Position numbers and translations under genes: made by a program
Notes under the pieces: model-generated
Seen by the model: only the letters and a program-made list of their open reading frames with translations
Told to the model about the DNA's origin: nothing
Database searches by the model: none
Shown here: piece after piece, positions 25,350-34,650 of the stretch
How positions within the stretch are numbered: position 1 is the stretch's first letter
Layout of the letters: every line of letters begins with the position of its first letter
Assembly (NCBI GenBank): GCA_016794785.1
Contig: JAEUHC010000004.1
Span: 124,001 to 188,000, forward strand
Length of the DNA: 64,000 bases
Direction of reading: 5' to 3'
Source: Opitutaceae bacterium
GTDB taxonomy: Bacteria > Verrucomicrobiota > Verrucomicrobiia > Opitutales > Opitutaceae

Positions 25350-25547
25350 ATGAAATCGCCCACGCTCCTCGAACTCCCCCTGCCCGCCAATCCCGCGCCG
25401 CTCAGCGACCGCGCCCCCTGGCCCGAGCCCACCCACCTGCGGCCGCTGTGGCGCCCCGCCCGGGCCGGGCACGACCTGCTTGTGCCGAATCCGCGGCCCG
25501 ATCTCACGACCGATCCGCACACGTTGCTGATGCTGGAAACCGGCTGA
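25350..25547 (+). CDS. Small proline-rich hypothetical protein behind the attenuator
   Basis: A 65-residue reading frame, the first after the attenuator and the only one before the convergent RND gene. The N-terminus is leucine- and proline-rich (TLLELPLPANPAPL), followed by WPEPTHLRPLWRPARAGHD and DLLVPNPRPDLTTDPHT. Third codon positions are almost all G or C, as in genuine genes here. It has no signal peptide, membrane segment or known domain. If the attenuator is functional this is its only local target. An in-frame ATG at 25284 lies inside the terminator stem and is unlikely to be used. It could be a real small gene or a leftover of a rearranged operon. Confidence 0.45.
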   Translation: MKSPTLLELPLPANPAPLSDRAPWPEPTHLRPLWRPARAGHDLLVPNPRPDLTTDPHTLLMLETG

Positions 25548-25588
25548 GCCCGACGTGACTTGAAGCTTGGACTTCGGAACGATGGGCG

Positions 25589-25672
25589 GTGGGGCCGCTT
25601 CTCCGCCAGCGGCCTGGGTTCCAGCCGGCGCATCGCCCTTCAACCCAGGCCGGTTCGGAGAACCGGCCCCAC
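25589..25672. repeat. REP-like inverted repeat
   Basis: The left arm (25589-25620) begins GTGGGGCCGCTTCTCCG and ends GGCCTGGGTT. The right arm (25642-25672) is its near-complete reverse complement (AACCCAGGCC ... GGCCCCAC), with a few mismatches and one indel. The loop is about 21 bases. It lies between the small 65-residue reading frame and the end of the RND operon. Confidence 0.7.
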
Positions 25673-25708
25673 CTCGGAAAATAGTCTGCCCGTCACGGGA
25701 CGTTGGCT

Positions 25709-28700
25709 TCACTCCACCCGGCTCGCCCGCCCCACGCCTGCGGCGGCGCCACCCGCGCCCGGAGCCGGTGCGTCCTTGGCAAAAATCGAGGCCCACACGC
25801 GGCCCGTGAACTCCCGCAGGTCGTCGAGCAATGCGTAAAGCAGCGGCACGATCACCAGGGTCAGGAGCGTGGAAGCGAGCAGGCCGCCGATCATCGTGCG
25901 GCCGAGGGGGGCGTAGGGCATGCCCACGACCTTGGAAGTGCCGAGGGCCATCGGGATCAGGCCGCAGACCGTGGTGAGTGTGGTCATCAGGATGGGCCGG
26001 AAGCGCGCGCGGCCGGCCTCCACCAGCGCCTCGAACCGCGACTTGCCCTCGGCCCGGAGCCGGTTCGCCATGTCCACGAGCACAATCGCGTTGTTCACCA
26101 CCACGCCGACGAGAATCACGAGGCCGATGCGCGCCATCATGTCGAGCGGGGTCTCCGTGAGGTAGAGCGTCCACACCACGCCGAGGTAGGCGAAGGGCAC
26201 CGCGATGATGACCGCCAGCGGCAGCACGAACGACTCGAAGAGCAGCCCCATCAGCAGAAACACGAACACGATCGCGAGCGCGCCGGCGAAGCGCATCGCC
26301 TTGTCCTGTTCCGAAATGTCGCGGAACTCCCGGCCTTTGTCCCACCGGTAGCCGCGGGGCATCTCGAAATCCGCCATTGCCTTGTCCACCGCCTCGAACA
26401 GGCGGCGCGAATCCGCGCGCGGCGCCTTGGCCGTGATTTGCAACATGGTCTGCCGCGCCTCGCGCCGGATCGAGCCCAGCGTGCGCGAGACCCGCAGATC
26501 GGCGATCGATTCAAGCGGCACCTCGATGCCCGTGTCGGTGCGGAAGGTCATGCTGCGCACGTCGTCGAGGCCCGCGCGGTCGGCCTCGCCCAGCTGGGCA
26601 AAGATGCGCAGTTCGCGCCCGTCGGCCCCGGGAAAACGGCCGACCTCCTGCCCGCGCATCGTGTAGCCGATGCCACTGGAGACCGACCGCGGATCCACCC
26701 CCAGCCGCCGCGCGCGATCCCGATCGAGCTGCACCTGCAGTTCCTGGCCGCCGCGCTCCGTGTCGATGTCCACCCCCACCAGCCCGGGGATGCCGCGCAG
26801 ACGCTGCACCGCCTCCTCCGCGATCTGCAGCAGGGTGCCCGTGTCCTCGCCGTAAAGGTTGATCGACATGCCGGCGTCCTGCACTCCGCCGCCACCCGTG
26901 GAGCGGCCCCGATGAACGATGCCGGCGGGCAGCTTGAATTTCTCGCGGAAGTCCGCCTCGATGTCGTTGCGATCCATCGGGCCGGGCTTGGGCTCCAGGC
27001 CGAAGACCCCCTGCACCCGGCGCGCGAGATCGGTCCGCACCAGCGAATCCCAGGCGCTCTCATACCACTGCGTGCGGGTGTTGTCGCGCAGGCGGATCTG
27101 GATGCGCCCGTTGTTGTAGGTGAACCGCGTCTCGACGCGGTCGAAGTTGTAGCGCCCGGCGTTCGCGGCCAGGAAGCCCTCCACCTCCAGAAAAAAAGCC
27201 TCCGCCCGCTCGAGGGTGCCGCCCGAAGGCAGCTCGAACATGAACCACATGGTGGTCTCGCCGCTGCCGCCAAATCCACCCGTCGGCATCCGCAGCCGCG
27301 CCTGCGCGTAGGGCAGCGTCCACATGAGCGCGCCCACCACCACGAGCGACTCGATGCGGTGCGTCAGCACCCAGCGCAACATCCCGGCATACCGATCGCG
27401 CACCCACGCGACGGTGCGCAGCTCAGGATGCTGGCGCCCGCGCGAGAGCCGCTGCGCCGCCAGCGGCACAAAGATCAACGCGATGAAGAGCGACGCGAGC
27501 AGCGACACGATCACCGGCAGGCCGAGCCGCAGCATCCAGAACGAAAAATCACCGCCGCCCTGCATCAGAATCAGCGGCAAAAAGACCACGATGGAGGTGA
27601 AGGTGGACATCACCACCGCGAGCCCGACTTCGCCCGCGCCGACAATCGAGGCCCGCGTGGCCTCCACGCCCTCCTGCCGCAGCCGGTAGATGTTTTCCAC
27701 AATCACGATCGAGTTGTCCACGACCATGCCGATGGAGAGGAGCAGCCCCATCATCGTGGCCATGTTCAACGACCAGCCGCTGAAAAACAGCGCGATGATC
27801 GTGCACAGCAGCGAGAGCGGGATCGACAGCGTGAGGATGCCCGTCATCCGCGGCGCGCGCAGGAAGAGATAGATGATCAGCGCCGCAAAGAGACCGCCCC
27901 AGAGCCCCGAGTCGGACAGGTTGTCGATCGACTGCTTCACCTGGGTCCCTTGATCGAAGAAGACGTTGAACTGCATCCCGGCGAGCTGCGGCAGCTTGGG
28001 CAGTTCGGCGATCGCGGCGCGGACTTCGCGGCTGATGCGCTCGATGTTCCCGGTCGAGTCGCGCGTGACCTGGATGCCAATCGCCGGCTGGCGGTCCACA
28101 CGATAGACCCATTCGCGGCGCGGCGGCCGGAGCTGCACCCGGGCGACGTCGCTCAGCCGCAGCCGCCGCTCCGGGTCGACGATGATGGCCGCGATGTCCT
28201 CGACAGATTGGAAACGCCCCATCGAGCGCACGTAGATTTTGCGCCCGCCGTCCATCACCCAGCCGCCCGAGATGGCGAAGTTCTGGTTACGCAGCAGGCC
28301 GAGCATCGCGCCCACATCGATGCGGTGGCTGCGCAGGCGTTCGTCGATCAGCTCGACTTGAATCTCGCGCGACTGCGTGCCCCAGATCTCGACGTTGCCC
28401 ACGCCCTCGATGCGCTGGAGCACCGGCTTCATGAAGTGCTCCAGCCGGAACGCCGCGTCGTCCATGCCCGGCGGGATCGACGCGACGAGGTTCATCATCG
28501 GCATGTCGTTCTGATCGTAGCGCCGCACATCGATGCGATCGATGTCCTCCGGCAGGAGCGGTTTCACCCGGTCCATGCGATCGGTGAGCATCGCGTATGC
28601 CGTCCGGAGGTTGGTGCCCGTCTGGAATTCGACGCGGACGTTGCTGTAGCCGTTGTAGGAGTAGCTGGTGAGGCGCTTCACGTTCGGCACGGTGCCGATC

Positions 28701-28963
28701 ATGTCCTCGATCTTGCGGGTGACTTTCTCCTCCACGTCGCGCGGGGAGGCGTTGGGGTAGCGCGTGTAGATGCTGAGCTGGTTGCCCTCGTAGCCCTCCG
28801 GGTAGAGTGCGAGCGGGATCCGATCGAGGGCGATGAACCCCACGACGAGGATGGCCGCGAGGATCATCACGACCGTCACGGGGCGCGACACCGCGAACCG
28901 CGGGATGCGATACGCCGCGGGCTCGCGCGGATCGGGCGGGGGCGTGGCGGCCGGCGGGCTCAT
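25709..28963 (-). CDS. RND efflux transporter permease (AcrB/HAE1 family)
   Basis: A 1084-residue inner-membrane pump of normal family length. The first transmembrane helix is VSRPVTVVMILAAILVVGFI. The porter domain includes YPNASPRDVEEKVTRKIEDM and VEIWGTQSREIQVELIDERL. Helices 2-6 include GLLLSIGMVVDNSIVIVENI, with the helix-4 acidic residue used in proton relay. The second half repeats the pattern (FVLPLAVIIAVPFAYLGVVW, ARIGLVILVGVVVNNAIVLV and GRARFRPILMTTLTTVCGLI). Its ATG overlaps the upstream pump gene stop by four bases (ATGA). The two pumps and the adaptor form one operon; they may make one heteromeric pump, as in MdtBC-type systems, or two pumps sharing one adaptor. No outer-membrane channel gene is in the operon. 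Substrates are unknown. Confidence 0.92.
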   Translation of the reverse strand: MSPPAATPPPDPREPAAYRIPRFAVSRPVTVVMILAAILVVGFIALDRIPLALYPEGYEGNQLSIYTRYPNASPRDVEEKVTRKIEDMIGTVPNVKRLTSYSYNGYSNVRVEFQTGTNLRTAYAMLTDRMDRVKPLLPEDIDRIDVRRYDQNDMPMMNLVASIPPGMDDAAFRLEHFMKPVLQRIEGVGNVEIWGTQSREIQVELIDERLRSHRIDVGAMLGLLRNQNFAISGGWVMDGGRKIYVRSMGRFQSVEDIAAIIVDPERRLRLSDVARVQLRPPRREWVYRVDRQPAIGIQVTRDSTGNIERISREVRAAIAELPKLPQLAGMQFNVFFDQGTQVKQSIDNLSDSGLWGGLFAALIIYLFLRAPRMTGILTLSIPLSLLCTIIALFFSGWSLNMATMMGLLLSIGMVVDNSIVIVENIYRLRQEGVEATRASIVGAGEVGLAVVMSTFTSIVVFLPLILMQGGGDFSFWMLRLGLPVIVSLLASLFIALIFVPLAAQRLSRGRQHPELRTVAWVRDRYAGMLRWVLTHRIESLVVVGALMWTLPYAQARLRMPTGGFGGSGETTMWFMFELPSGGTLERAEAFFLEVEGFLAANAGRYNFDRVETRFTYNNGRIQIRLRDNTRTQWYESAWDSLVRTDLARRVQGVFGLEPKPGPMDRNDIEADFREKFKLPAGIVHRGRSTGGGGVQDAGMSINLYGEDTGTLLQIAEEAVQRLRGIPGLVGVDIDTERGGQELQVQLDRDRARRLGVDPRSVSSGIGYTMRGQEVGRFPGADGRELRIFAQLGEADRAGLDDVRSMTFRTDTGIEVPLESIADLRVSRTLGSIRREARQTMLQITAKAPRADSRRLFEAVDKAMADFEMPRGYRWDKGREFRDISEQDKAMRFAGALAIVFVFLLMGLLFESFVLPLAVIIAVPFAYLGVVWTLYLTETPLDMMARIGLVILVGVVVNNAIVLVDMANRLRAEGKSRFEALVEAGRARFRPILMTTLTTVCGLIPMALGTSKVVGMPYAPLGRTMIGGLLASTLLTLVIVPLLYALLDDLREFTGRVWASIFAKDAPAPGAGGAAAGVGRASRVE

Positions 28964-31900
28964 TTGACCTGGGGCATCGGCGAGCCGACCGGGGCCGCGC
29001 CTTCAATCGGCAGCGAAGCGCGTTTGCCGGGGAAGAGGTAGTAGAGAGTCGGAATCACGACGAGCGTGAGCAGGGTCGAGGCGCTGAGCCCCACGACCAC
29101 GGTGATCGCCATCGGGGCGCGAATCTCGGCGCCCTCGCCCAGCCCGAGCGCCATCGGCACGAGGCCGAGCACGGTCGTCAGCGTCGTCATCAGGATGGGT
29201 CGCAGGCGCGCGCGACCGGCCTCGCTGATGGCAGTTTCGAGCGGCAGGCCGCGGTCGCGCAGGGTGTTGATGTAGTCGATGAGGACGATGGCGTTGTTCA
29301 CCACGATGCCGGCCAGGATGATCAGGCCGAGAAACACCATGATGCTGACCGGGATGCCGCCGATCCAGAGCGCCACGATCACGCCGACGAGCGCGAGGGG
29401 CACCGTGGCCATGATGAGGAGCGGCTGGAGCAAGGACTCGAACTGGCTCGCCATGACGATATAGACGAGGAAGAGCGCGAGCGCGAACGCGAGCAGCAGG
29501 CTGTTGAGCGAAGTCTGCATCTCCTTGTTCTGCCCGGCGACGACGTAGGTGAAGCCCGGGGGAAATTCGAGGCCGTCGAGCGCCGTGACGATGTCGCGCG
29601 ACACGGTCGCCAGATCCGCATCGCGGAGATTCGCCGTGATCAACGCGGTGCGCTGCTGGTCCACCCGCCGGATCTCGCTCGGCCCCTCGTTGATCGTGAG
29701 GTCGGCCACGACGGCGAGCGGGATGGGCACCGGGCCCGAAGGATTGACGATCAGGTTGCGCAGCTCCTCGATGCCGAGGCGGTCCTGCTCCTGCAGCCGC
29801 ACCACGATGTCGATCATCTGGTCCTCCTTGCGGAACTCCGTCGCCGTGCGCCCCTGCACCTTGTTGCGCACGAGATCGGCGACGGTGCGGAGGTTGAGTC
29901 CGTATTCCGCCAGCCGGTCGCGCTTGTAAACCACCTGGATTTCCGGGTGGCCGCTCTGGAGCGTGGAACGCACATCGACGAGGCCGGGCACCGTCTCCGC
30001 GAGCAGCGCCTCGGCCTCCCGGCTCAGGCGCTTGAGCAGCACGAGATCGTGGCCGCGGATCTCGACCTCCACCGGGCTCCGGAAACTGAAGAGCGTGGGA
30101 TACGAGACCTCGATCTTCGCGGCGGGGAGTTCGCGGAACCGGCCGCGGATGCGATCGATGAGGTCCGGCTCGGCGTGCGGTGGGAGGCCGGATTTCAACT
30201 TCACGCCCAACCGGGCCGTGTGCTCGCCCGCCGAGATCGACGTGCTCGCGCCTTCCTCGGCGCCCACGGTGAGGGCGGTGCGCTCGACCTCCGGTTGCTC
30301 CCGCACGGCCTCGTCGATTTGCGCGACCACCTCGGCCGTGCGCTCGAGCGGCGTGCCGATGGGCAGCGTGACATCGAGGTTGAACTCACCCTGGTGCACC
30401 TGCGGGATCAGTTCCTTGCCGAGGCGCGGCACGAGGACAAACCAGCATACGACGAACGCCGCCACCGATCCGCCCAGCACCGTGTAACGCCGCCGCAACG
30501 CGGTCGCGATGATGCCTGGATAGAGACCTTGCAGCCTTTGATAGGCGCGTTCGAAGCCATCGAGCCCCCGGCCCGCCGCCGTGCCGCCCAACACAGCTGA
30601 AAGCCGCCCGATGCCCAGCGCCAGCACCGCGACCGCCAGCATCGCGGCCAGCACGATCGAGCCCACGAGCCGCAGCACGACCTCGACGACGGCCCGTGCG
30701 AGGCTGAAGGCGAGCGGCACCGCGCCGGGCACAAAGAGAATCACCAGCCACCACCAGGGCTGAGTGGCGAGCCAGCGCCAAATCACGTCGGGCAACGGAT
30801 CAAGTTTGGGCAAGGCGGACGAACTCGCAGAGAAAATCTGCGCAGCCGGCGGAGGCGTAAAATCGCGGGCGCGCCACAAAACGTATCCCACCGCAATCGC
30901 CGGCAGCACGAGCAGACCGATCCAGCGCCAGTGCCGCGCCGTGAGCCAGCGCCACGTGCCTCCCAGCCCCGCGGCCAGCGAGGCCGGAGCCGAAAACGCC
31001 AGCAACCCCGGCCACATCCGCCCACCCTCGATTCGCCCGAAACGATCCGCCGCGGCCCACGCCGCAAACGCGGGCCACCACGCGCGCAGTCCGCGCCAGG
31101 CGAAGATCGACACTCCGGCGAACAGCGGCCACAGGGCGAGGAACAGCACCACCGCGACCGCCTTGAGCACCACCGCGACCATCAGCACCGGCGCCCACAC
31201 GACGCGCCCGATCGCCAGCGCGACGATGCGGCCGCTCTGCCGCCAGGCGGACGTGCCCGCCGCTGCGGGCGTGAAGCCCAGATAAGCACTCGACCGCGTG
31301 CTCAGTCCGGCCGCGGGCGCCTCGAACTTTCGCGAGGCGAGCATCGGGATCAAAAACAGCGCGGTGCCGAGCGAGGCGAGGAGCGAGAACACCACCGTCA
31401 GCGCCATGTCACCGAACACCTGCCCCGCCACGCCCTCGACAAACACGATGGGCAGGAACACCGCGACCGTCGTCAGCGTGGACGCGCCGACCGCCATGCC
31501 CACCTCGTGGGTGCCGCGCACGACCGCGGCCCAGAGTTCATCGCCCTCCTCGCGGCAGCGAAAAATGCTCTCAAGGACGACGATGCCGTTGTCCACCAGC
31601 ATGCCCACGCCGAGCGCGAGGCCGCCGAGCGAGATGATGTTGAGCGAGACTCCGGCCATGTGCATCGGCGCAAACGTCGCCACGATCGAGATCGGGATGC
31701 TGACGCCGATGATGAGCGTCTGCACCAGATTGCGCAAAAACAGGTAGAGCACGACCACCGCGATGATGGCGCCGAAGATCGCGTTGTCCTTCACCTCCGC
31801 GATGGACTTGCTGATGAACACGGACTGATCGGCGAGCAGCTCGACGGTGGCGCCCGGCGGCAGCTGCTGGCCGATGAAAGCCGTCATCTGCCGCCGCGTG

Positions 31901-33114
31901 ATTTGCTCCTGCGCGGCGGCGCGCTGACGCTCGACTTCGGCGAGGGCGGCCTTGCGGGCGTCGAGTTGCGCTTCGGTGCGTGAACGGGCCGAGGACGTGC
32001 TCGTCTTCTCCGTCTTCTTCGATCCGCTGGAGCGGCCGCTGTCGCCCTTGCCGCTGGCGACGGCCTTCATGTCGAAGACGGAGGTGGCGCCGCGTTTTTC
32101 GCGCGCGGCGACGGCGGCGGGGCTGTGCTCGCCCGCCTTGTCCCGCGCGATCCAGGCCTGCTGCTCGGCCGTGCCGAAGAGCGCGTTGCGGACGGTCTCG
32201 GCGACTTTGACGATGTTCGCGTCGGCCTCCTTGAAGATCTCGATCTCGACGCTCTCGCGGCCGTTGACGCGGGTGATGACATCGCGGTCCTTGTGGAAGC
32301 GCGTGACGCTGGCGATGTCGCGCAGTCGGATGTCCACGGCGTTGGTGCTGCGCGAGATGATCAGGTTGCCGATTTCCTCGATGGTCTTGAATTCGTTGAG
32401 GGTGCGGATGACGTATTCCGTCTGGCCCTCGCGGAGGTTGCCGCCGGGCATGTTCACGTTGCCCGACTGGAGGCGCTGGCCGATTTGCGTGATGTCGAGG
32501 CGGAGCTGGGCAAGCTTGCTCTCGTCGATCGCGACCAGGAACTGTTCCTCGAGGCCGCCCTTGACCTGCACGGCGGCGACGCCGGTGAGCGACTCGAGCC
32601 GGCGCTTCACCTCGTGCTCCGCGAGATGGCGGAGCTCGAAGAGCGACTGCGGGCCGGCGAGGCCCACGCGCAAAATCGGATCCAGCGAGGGATCGAAATG
32701 GAGGAGCAGCGGTCGTTGCGCGCCCTCGGGGAGGCGGAGCCGATCGATTTTCTCGCGGACCTCCTGCGCGACGAGGTCCATGTCGGTCTTCCACTGGAAC
32801 TCGAGGATCACGTCGCTCTGCCCCGCCTTGGAAACGGAATTGATCGAAACGAGCTTGGGAATGACGCCGAGCTGCTGCTCGAGCGGACGCGAGACCACGC
32901 TCTCCATCTCCTCGGGTGCGGTGCCGGGGTAAACGGTGCGCACGGTGAGCGTGGGGTAGCTCATGTTGGGCATGAGCGTGAGCGGGAGCCGCTGGTTCGA
33001 GACCCAGCCGAAGACGGCCACCGCCATCACGACCATGAGGATCGAGACGGGACGGCGGACGGTGAAGGCGTAGAACGAATCGTCAGCCCGGAACTTGACG
33101 GGGGGCGTGCTCAT
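28960..33114 (-). CDS. RND efflux permease with two large insertions
   Basis: A 1384-residue RND pump, over 300 residues longer than the usual 1020-1080. Canonical parts are the first helix (VRRPVSILMVVMAVAVFGWV), the porter domain, helix 4 (GLALGVGMLVDNGIVVLESI) and the second half with LIILAGIVVNNAIVLIDYIN. Insertion one (about residues 325-410) is a charged, serine/lysine-rich coil in the porter domain (GKGDSGRSSGSKKTEKTSTS, then an alanine/glutamate helix). Insertion two (about residues 605-850) adds several hydrophobic segments between the two halves (APVLMVAVVLKAVAVVLFLA, WIGLLVLPAIAVGYVLW and WWWLVILFVPGAVPLAFSLA). The ATG at 33114 is used; 39 earlier codons are open but arginine-rich and non-conserved. 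The reading frame is intact throughout. Confidence 0.9.
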   Translation of the reverse strand: MSTPPVKFRADDSFYAFTVRRPVSILMVVMAVAVFGWVSNQRLPLTLMPNMSYPTLTVRTVYPGTAPEEMESVVSRPLEQQLGVIPKLVSINSVSKAGQSDVILEFQWKTDMDLVAQEVREKIDRLRLPEGAQRPLLLHFDPSLDPILRVGLAGPQSLFELRHLAEHEVKRRLESLTGVAAVQVKGGLEEQFLVAIDESKLAQLRLDITQIGQRLQSGNVNMPGGNLREGQTEYVIRTLNEFKTIEEIGNLIISRSTNAVDIRLRDIASVTRFHKDRDVITRVNGRESVEIEIFKEADANIVKVAETVRNALFGTAEQQAWIARDKAGEHSPAAVAAREKRGATSVFDMKAVASGKGDSGRSSGSKKTEKTSTSSARSRTEAQLDARKAALAEVERQRAAAQEQITRRQMTAFIGQQLPPGATVELLADQSVFISKSIAEVKDNAIFGAIIAVVVLYLFLRNLVQTLIIGVSIPISIVATFAPMHMAGVSLNIISLGGLALGVGMLVDNGIVVLESIFRCREEGDELWAAVVRGTHEVGMAVGASTLTTVAVFLPIVFVEGVAGQVFGDMALTVVFSLLASLGTALFLIPMLASRKFEAPAAGLSTRSSAYLGFTPAAAGTSAWRQSGRIVALAIGRVVWAPVLMVAVVLKAVAVVLFLALWPLFAGVSIFAWRGLRAWWPAFAAWAAADRFGRIEGGRMWPGLLAFSAPASLAAGLGGTWRWLTARHWRWIGLLVLPAIAVGYVLWRARDFTPPPAAQIFSASSSALPKLDPLPDVIWRWLATQPWWWLVILFVPGAVPLAFSLARAVVEVVLRLVGSIVLAAMLAVAVLALGIGRLSAVLGGTAAGRGLDGFERAYQRLQGLYPGIIATALRRRYTVLGGSVAAFVVCWFVLVPRLGKELIPQVHQGEFNLDVTLPIGTPLERTAEVVAQIDEAVREQPEVERTALTVGAEEGASTSISAGEHTARLGVKLKSGLPPHAEPDLIDRIRGRFRELPAAKIEVSYPTLFSFRSPVEVEIRGHDLVLLKRLSREAEALLAETVPGLVDVRSTLQSGHPEIQVVYKRDRLAEYGLNLRTVADLVRNKVQGRTATEFRKEDQMIDIVVRLQEQDRLGIEELRNLIVNPSGPVPIPLAVVADLTINEGPSEIRRVDQQRTALITANLRDADLATVSRDIVTALDGLEFPPGFTYVVAGQNKEMQTSLNSLLLAFALALFLVYIVMASQFESLLQPLLIMATVPLALVGVIVALWIGGIPVSIMVFLGLIILAGIVVNNAIVLIDYINTLRDRGLPLETAISEAGRARLRPILMTTLTTVLGLVPMALGLGEGAEIRAPMAITVVVGLSASTLLTLVVIPTLYYLFPGKRASLPIEGAAPVGSPMPQVK

Positions 33115-33145
33115 GCGGCGGCGGATTGAGGCGGCGGCCGCGCGC

Positions 33146-34405
33146 TCAGGATTTCTTGGCGGAAACGGCCGGCGCCGGCACGTCCTTGGCGAGGCCGGGC
33201 TCCGGCGAGACGGGGACAGGCGCGAGCGCATTGACCGTCCGCACGGCCGCGCCGTCCTTCAGGCCCGCGTGGCCCACGACAATGACGTGTGTGCCGGGCT
33301 CGACGCCCGCGACGGCCTCGATGTTCTGCGGGTCCTCGTAGCCAGCCTGGAGCTTGCGCTTTGAGGCAATCTCATTGGCGACGGTGAAGAAGTAGCGCTC
33401 CCCGCCCTCATAGACGATCGCGCGCTTGGGCACGAGGACCGCCTCGGGCCGCGTGTCGGTGACGATGCGCACGCTCACGAACAGCCCCGGCGGCAACTCG
33501 GCCGGCCGGTCGCCGCGCACACCCACGGTGACCTTGAACGTGCCGCTCTTGGGATCGATCACCGGGCTGATGCGCTTGACCCAGCCCTTGAACACGCGGT
33601 CGGCCAGAAACTCGGAAGTCACCACCGCCGGCTGATCCAGTTTCACGACGGAGAGGTAGCGGCCAGGCACAAAGACGCGGCCCACGATCTCGTCGAGCTT
33701 CACCATGGAGAAGAGCTTGGTGCCCGTAGCGACGCGGGCGCCGACCTGGGCTTCGCGCGAGGAGATCACGCCATCGAAGGGCGCGCGCACCGTCGTGTAG
33801 GAGTGGCGGAGGTTCGCGCGCTCGTAGCGCAGACGCGCCTGCTCCAGCTGGTAGGACTGGGTCTCGTAGTCCTGCTTGTTGATCAGCTTGGAGGCGAAGA
33901 GCTCCTCGGAGCGGGAGAAGTTGCGCTTGAGCTGCTCGTAGTTGGCGCGGCTCTCGTCGGCGTCGATGCGCATCTCGGTGTCCTCGATTTTAAGGAGCGG
34001 ATCGCCGGCCTTCACGATTTTGCCCTCCTCGACGAGGAGCGCCTCCACCTGCCCGGTGGTCTGCGGGAAGATGTCAACCACAGCCTCGGTCTCGAGCGTG
34101 GTGTTGAAAGGCAGGAATGCCGAGATCGGGCCGCGCACGATGGGCGCGGTCTCCACGGGCACGCGCTCAAGCGTGCTCTGCCGCGGGCGTTCGCCTTCGC
34201 CCGATCGACGCGGAGCTGGCGCGGTGGCAGTGGCAGTGGCAGTGGTGGTGGTGGTGGTTGTGGCCGCGGGCGCCGGACTGGCGGCCGGAGCGGAAGCGAC
34301 CGGGGCAGGTGCCCCAGCGGCGGCCGCAGCCTCTGGAGCGCTGCGGTTGCAGCCTGAAACCCAAGTCGCGACAGCGCAGAACGACAGGGAAATGAGCACA
34401 CGCAC
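33146..34405 (-). CDS. RND efflux periplasmic adaptor lipoprotein
   Basis: This membrane-fusion protein would link the two RND pumps to an outer-membrane channel. The lipoprotein signal is VLISLSFCAVATWVSGC, with Cys19 as lipidation site when the GTG at 34405 is used. An ATG at 34495 is open but would give an unusually long leader. After the cysteine comes a low-complexity Ala/Pro/Thr linker (ATTTTTTTATATATAPAP). Then follow the biotinyl-lipoyl half (FPQTTGQVEALLVEEGKIVK), an alpha-hairpin (residues ESRANYEQLKRNFSRSEELF onward), the second lipoyl half (VRAPFDGVISSREAQVGARV) and the beta-barrel (VIDPKSGTFKVTVGVRGD). The length is 419 residues. It lies 31 bases upstream of the first pump gene on the same strand, so it is the first gene of the operon. 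Confidence 0.88.
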   Translation of the reverse strand: MRVLISLSFCAVATWVSGCNRSAPEAAAAAGAPAPVASAPAASPAPAATTTTTTTATATATAPAPRRSGEGERPRQSTLERVPVETAPIVRGPISAFLPFNTTLETEAVVDIFPQTTGQVEALLVEEGKIVKAGDPLLKIEDTEMRIDADESRANYEQLKRNFSRSEELFASKLINKQDYETQSYQLEQARLRYERANLRHSYTTVRAPFDGVISSREAQVGARVATGTKLFSMVKLDEIVGRVFVPGRYLSVVKLDQPAVVTSEFLADRVFKGWVKRISPVIDPKSGTFKVTVGVRGDRPAELPPGLFVSVRIVTDTRPEAVLVPKRAIVYEGGERYFFTVANEIASKRKLQAGYEDPQNIEAVAGVEPGTHVIVVGHAGLKDGAAVRTVNALAPVPVSPEPGLAKDVPAPAVSAKKS

Positions 34406-34650
34406 GCGGAAGAATCGGGAAATGAGGAACAACACAGGGATTGGGTGGAATCGAGAGCCTAGCTGCAGCCCGAACGGAAGAACAAGGAACGTCATCAAGG
34501 CGGGCGCAAAGGTCAAAGTTTGAAAGAGGTTGGCGCGAGCGAGACGCTTCGCGTGCGCCACGGTTGCGCACGTCGACGTTTACGCCAGGCCGCGGACCGG
34601 ATTTCGCGTTGCGATGGCACTGCCGCCGCAGTCTCCTGCCGCCCTTCCCC

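Noticed and set aside
25703..29041. A 1112-residue open frame on the forward strand across both RND genes
   Set aside because: It lies opposite strongly conserved RND coding sequence, is dominated by Arg, His and Ala, and is an artefact of high GC content.
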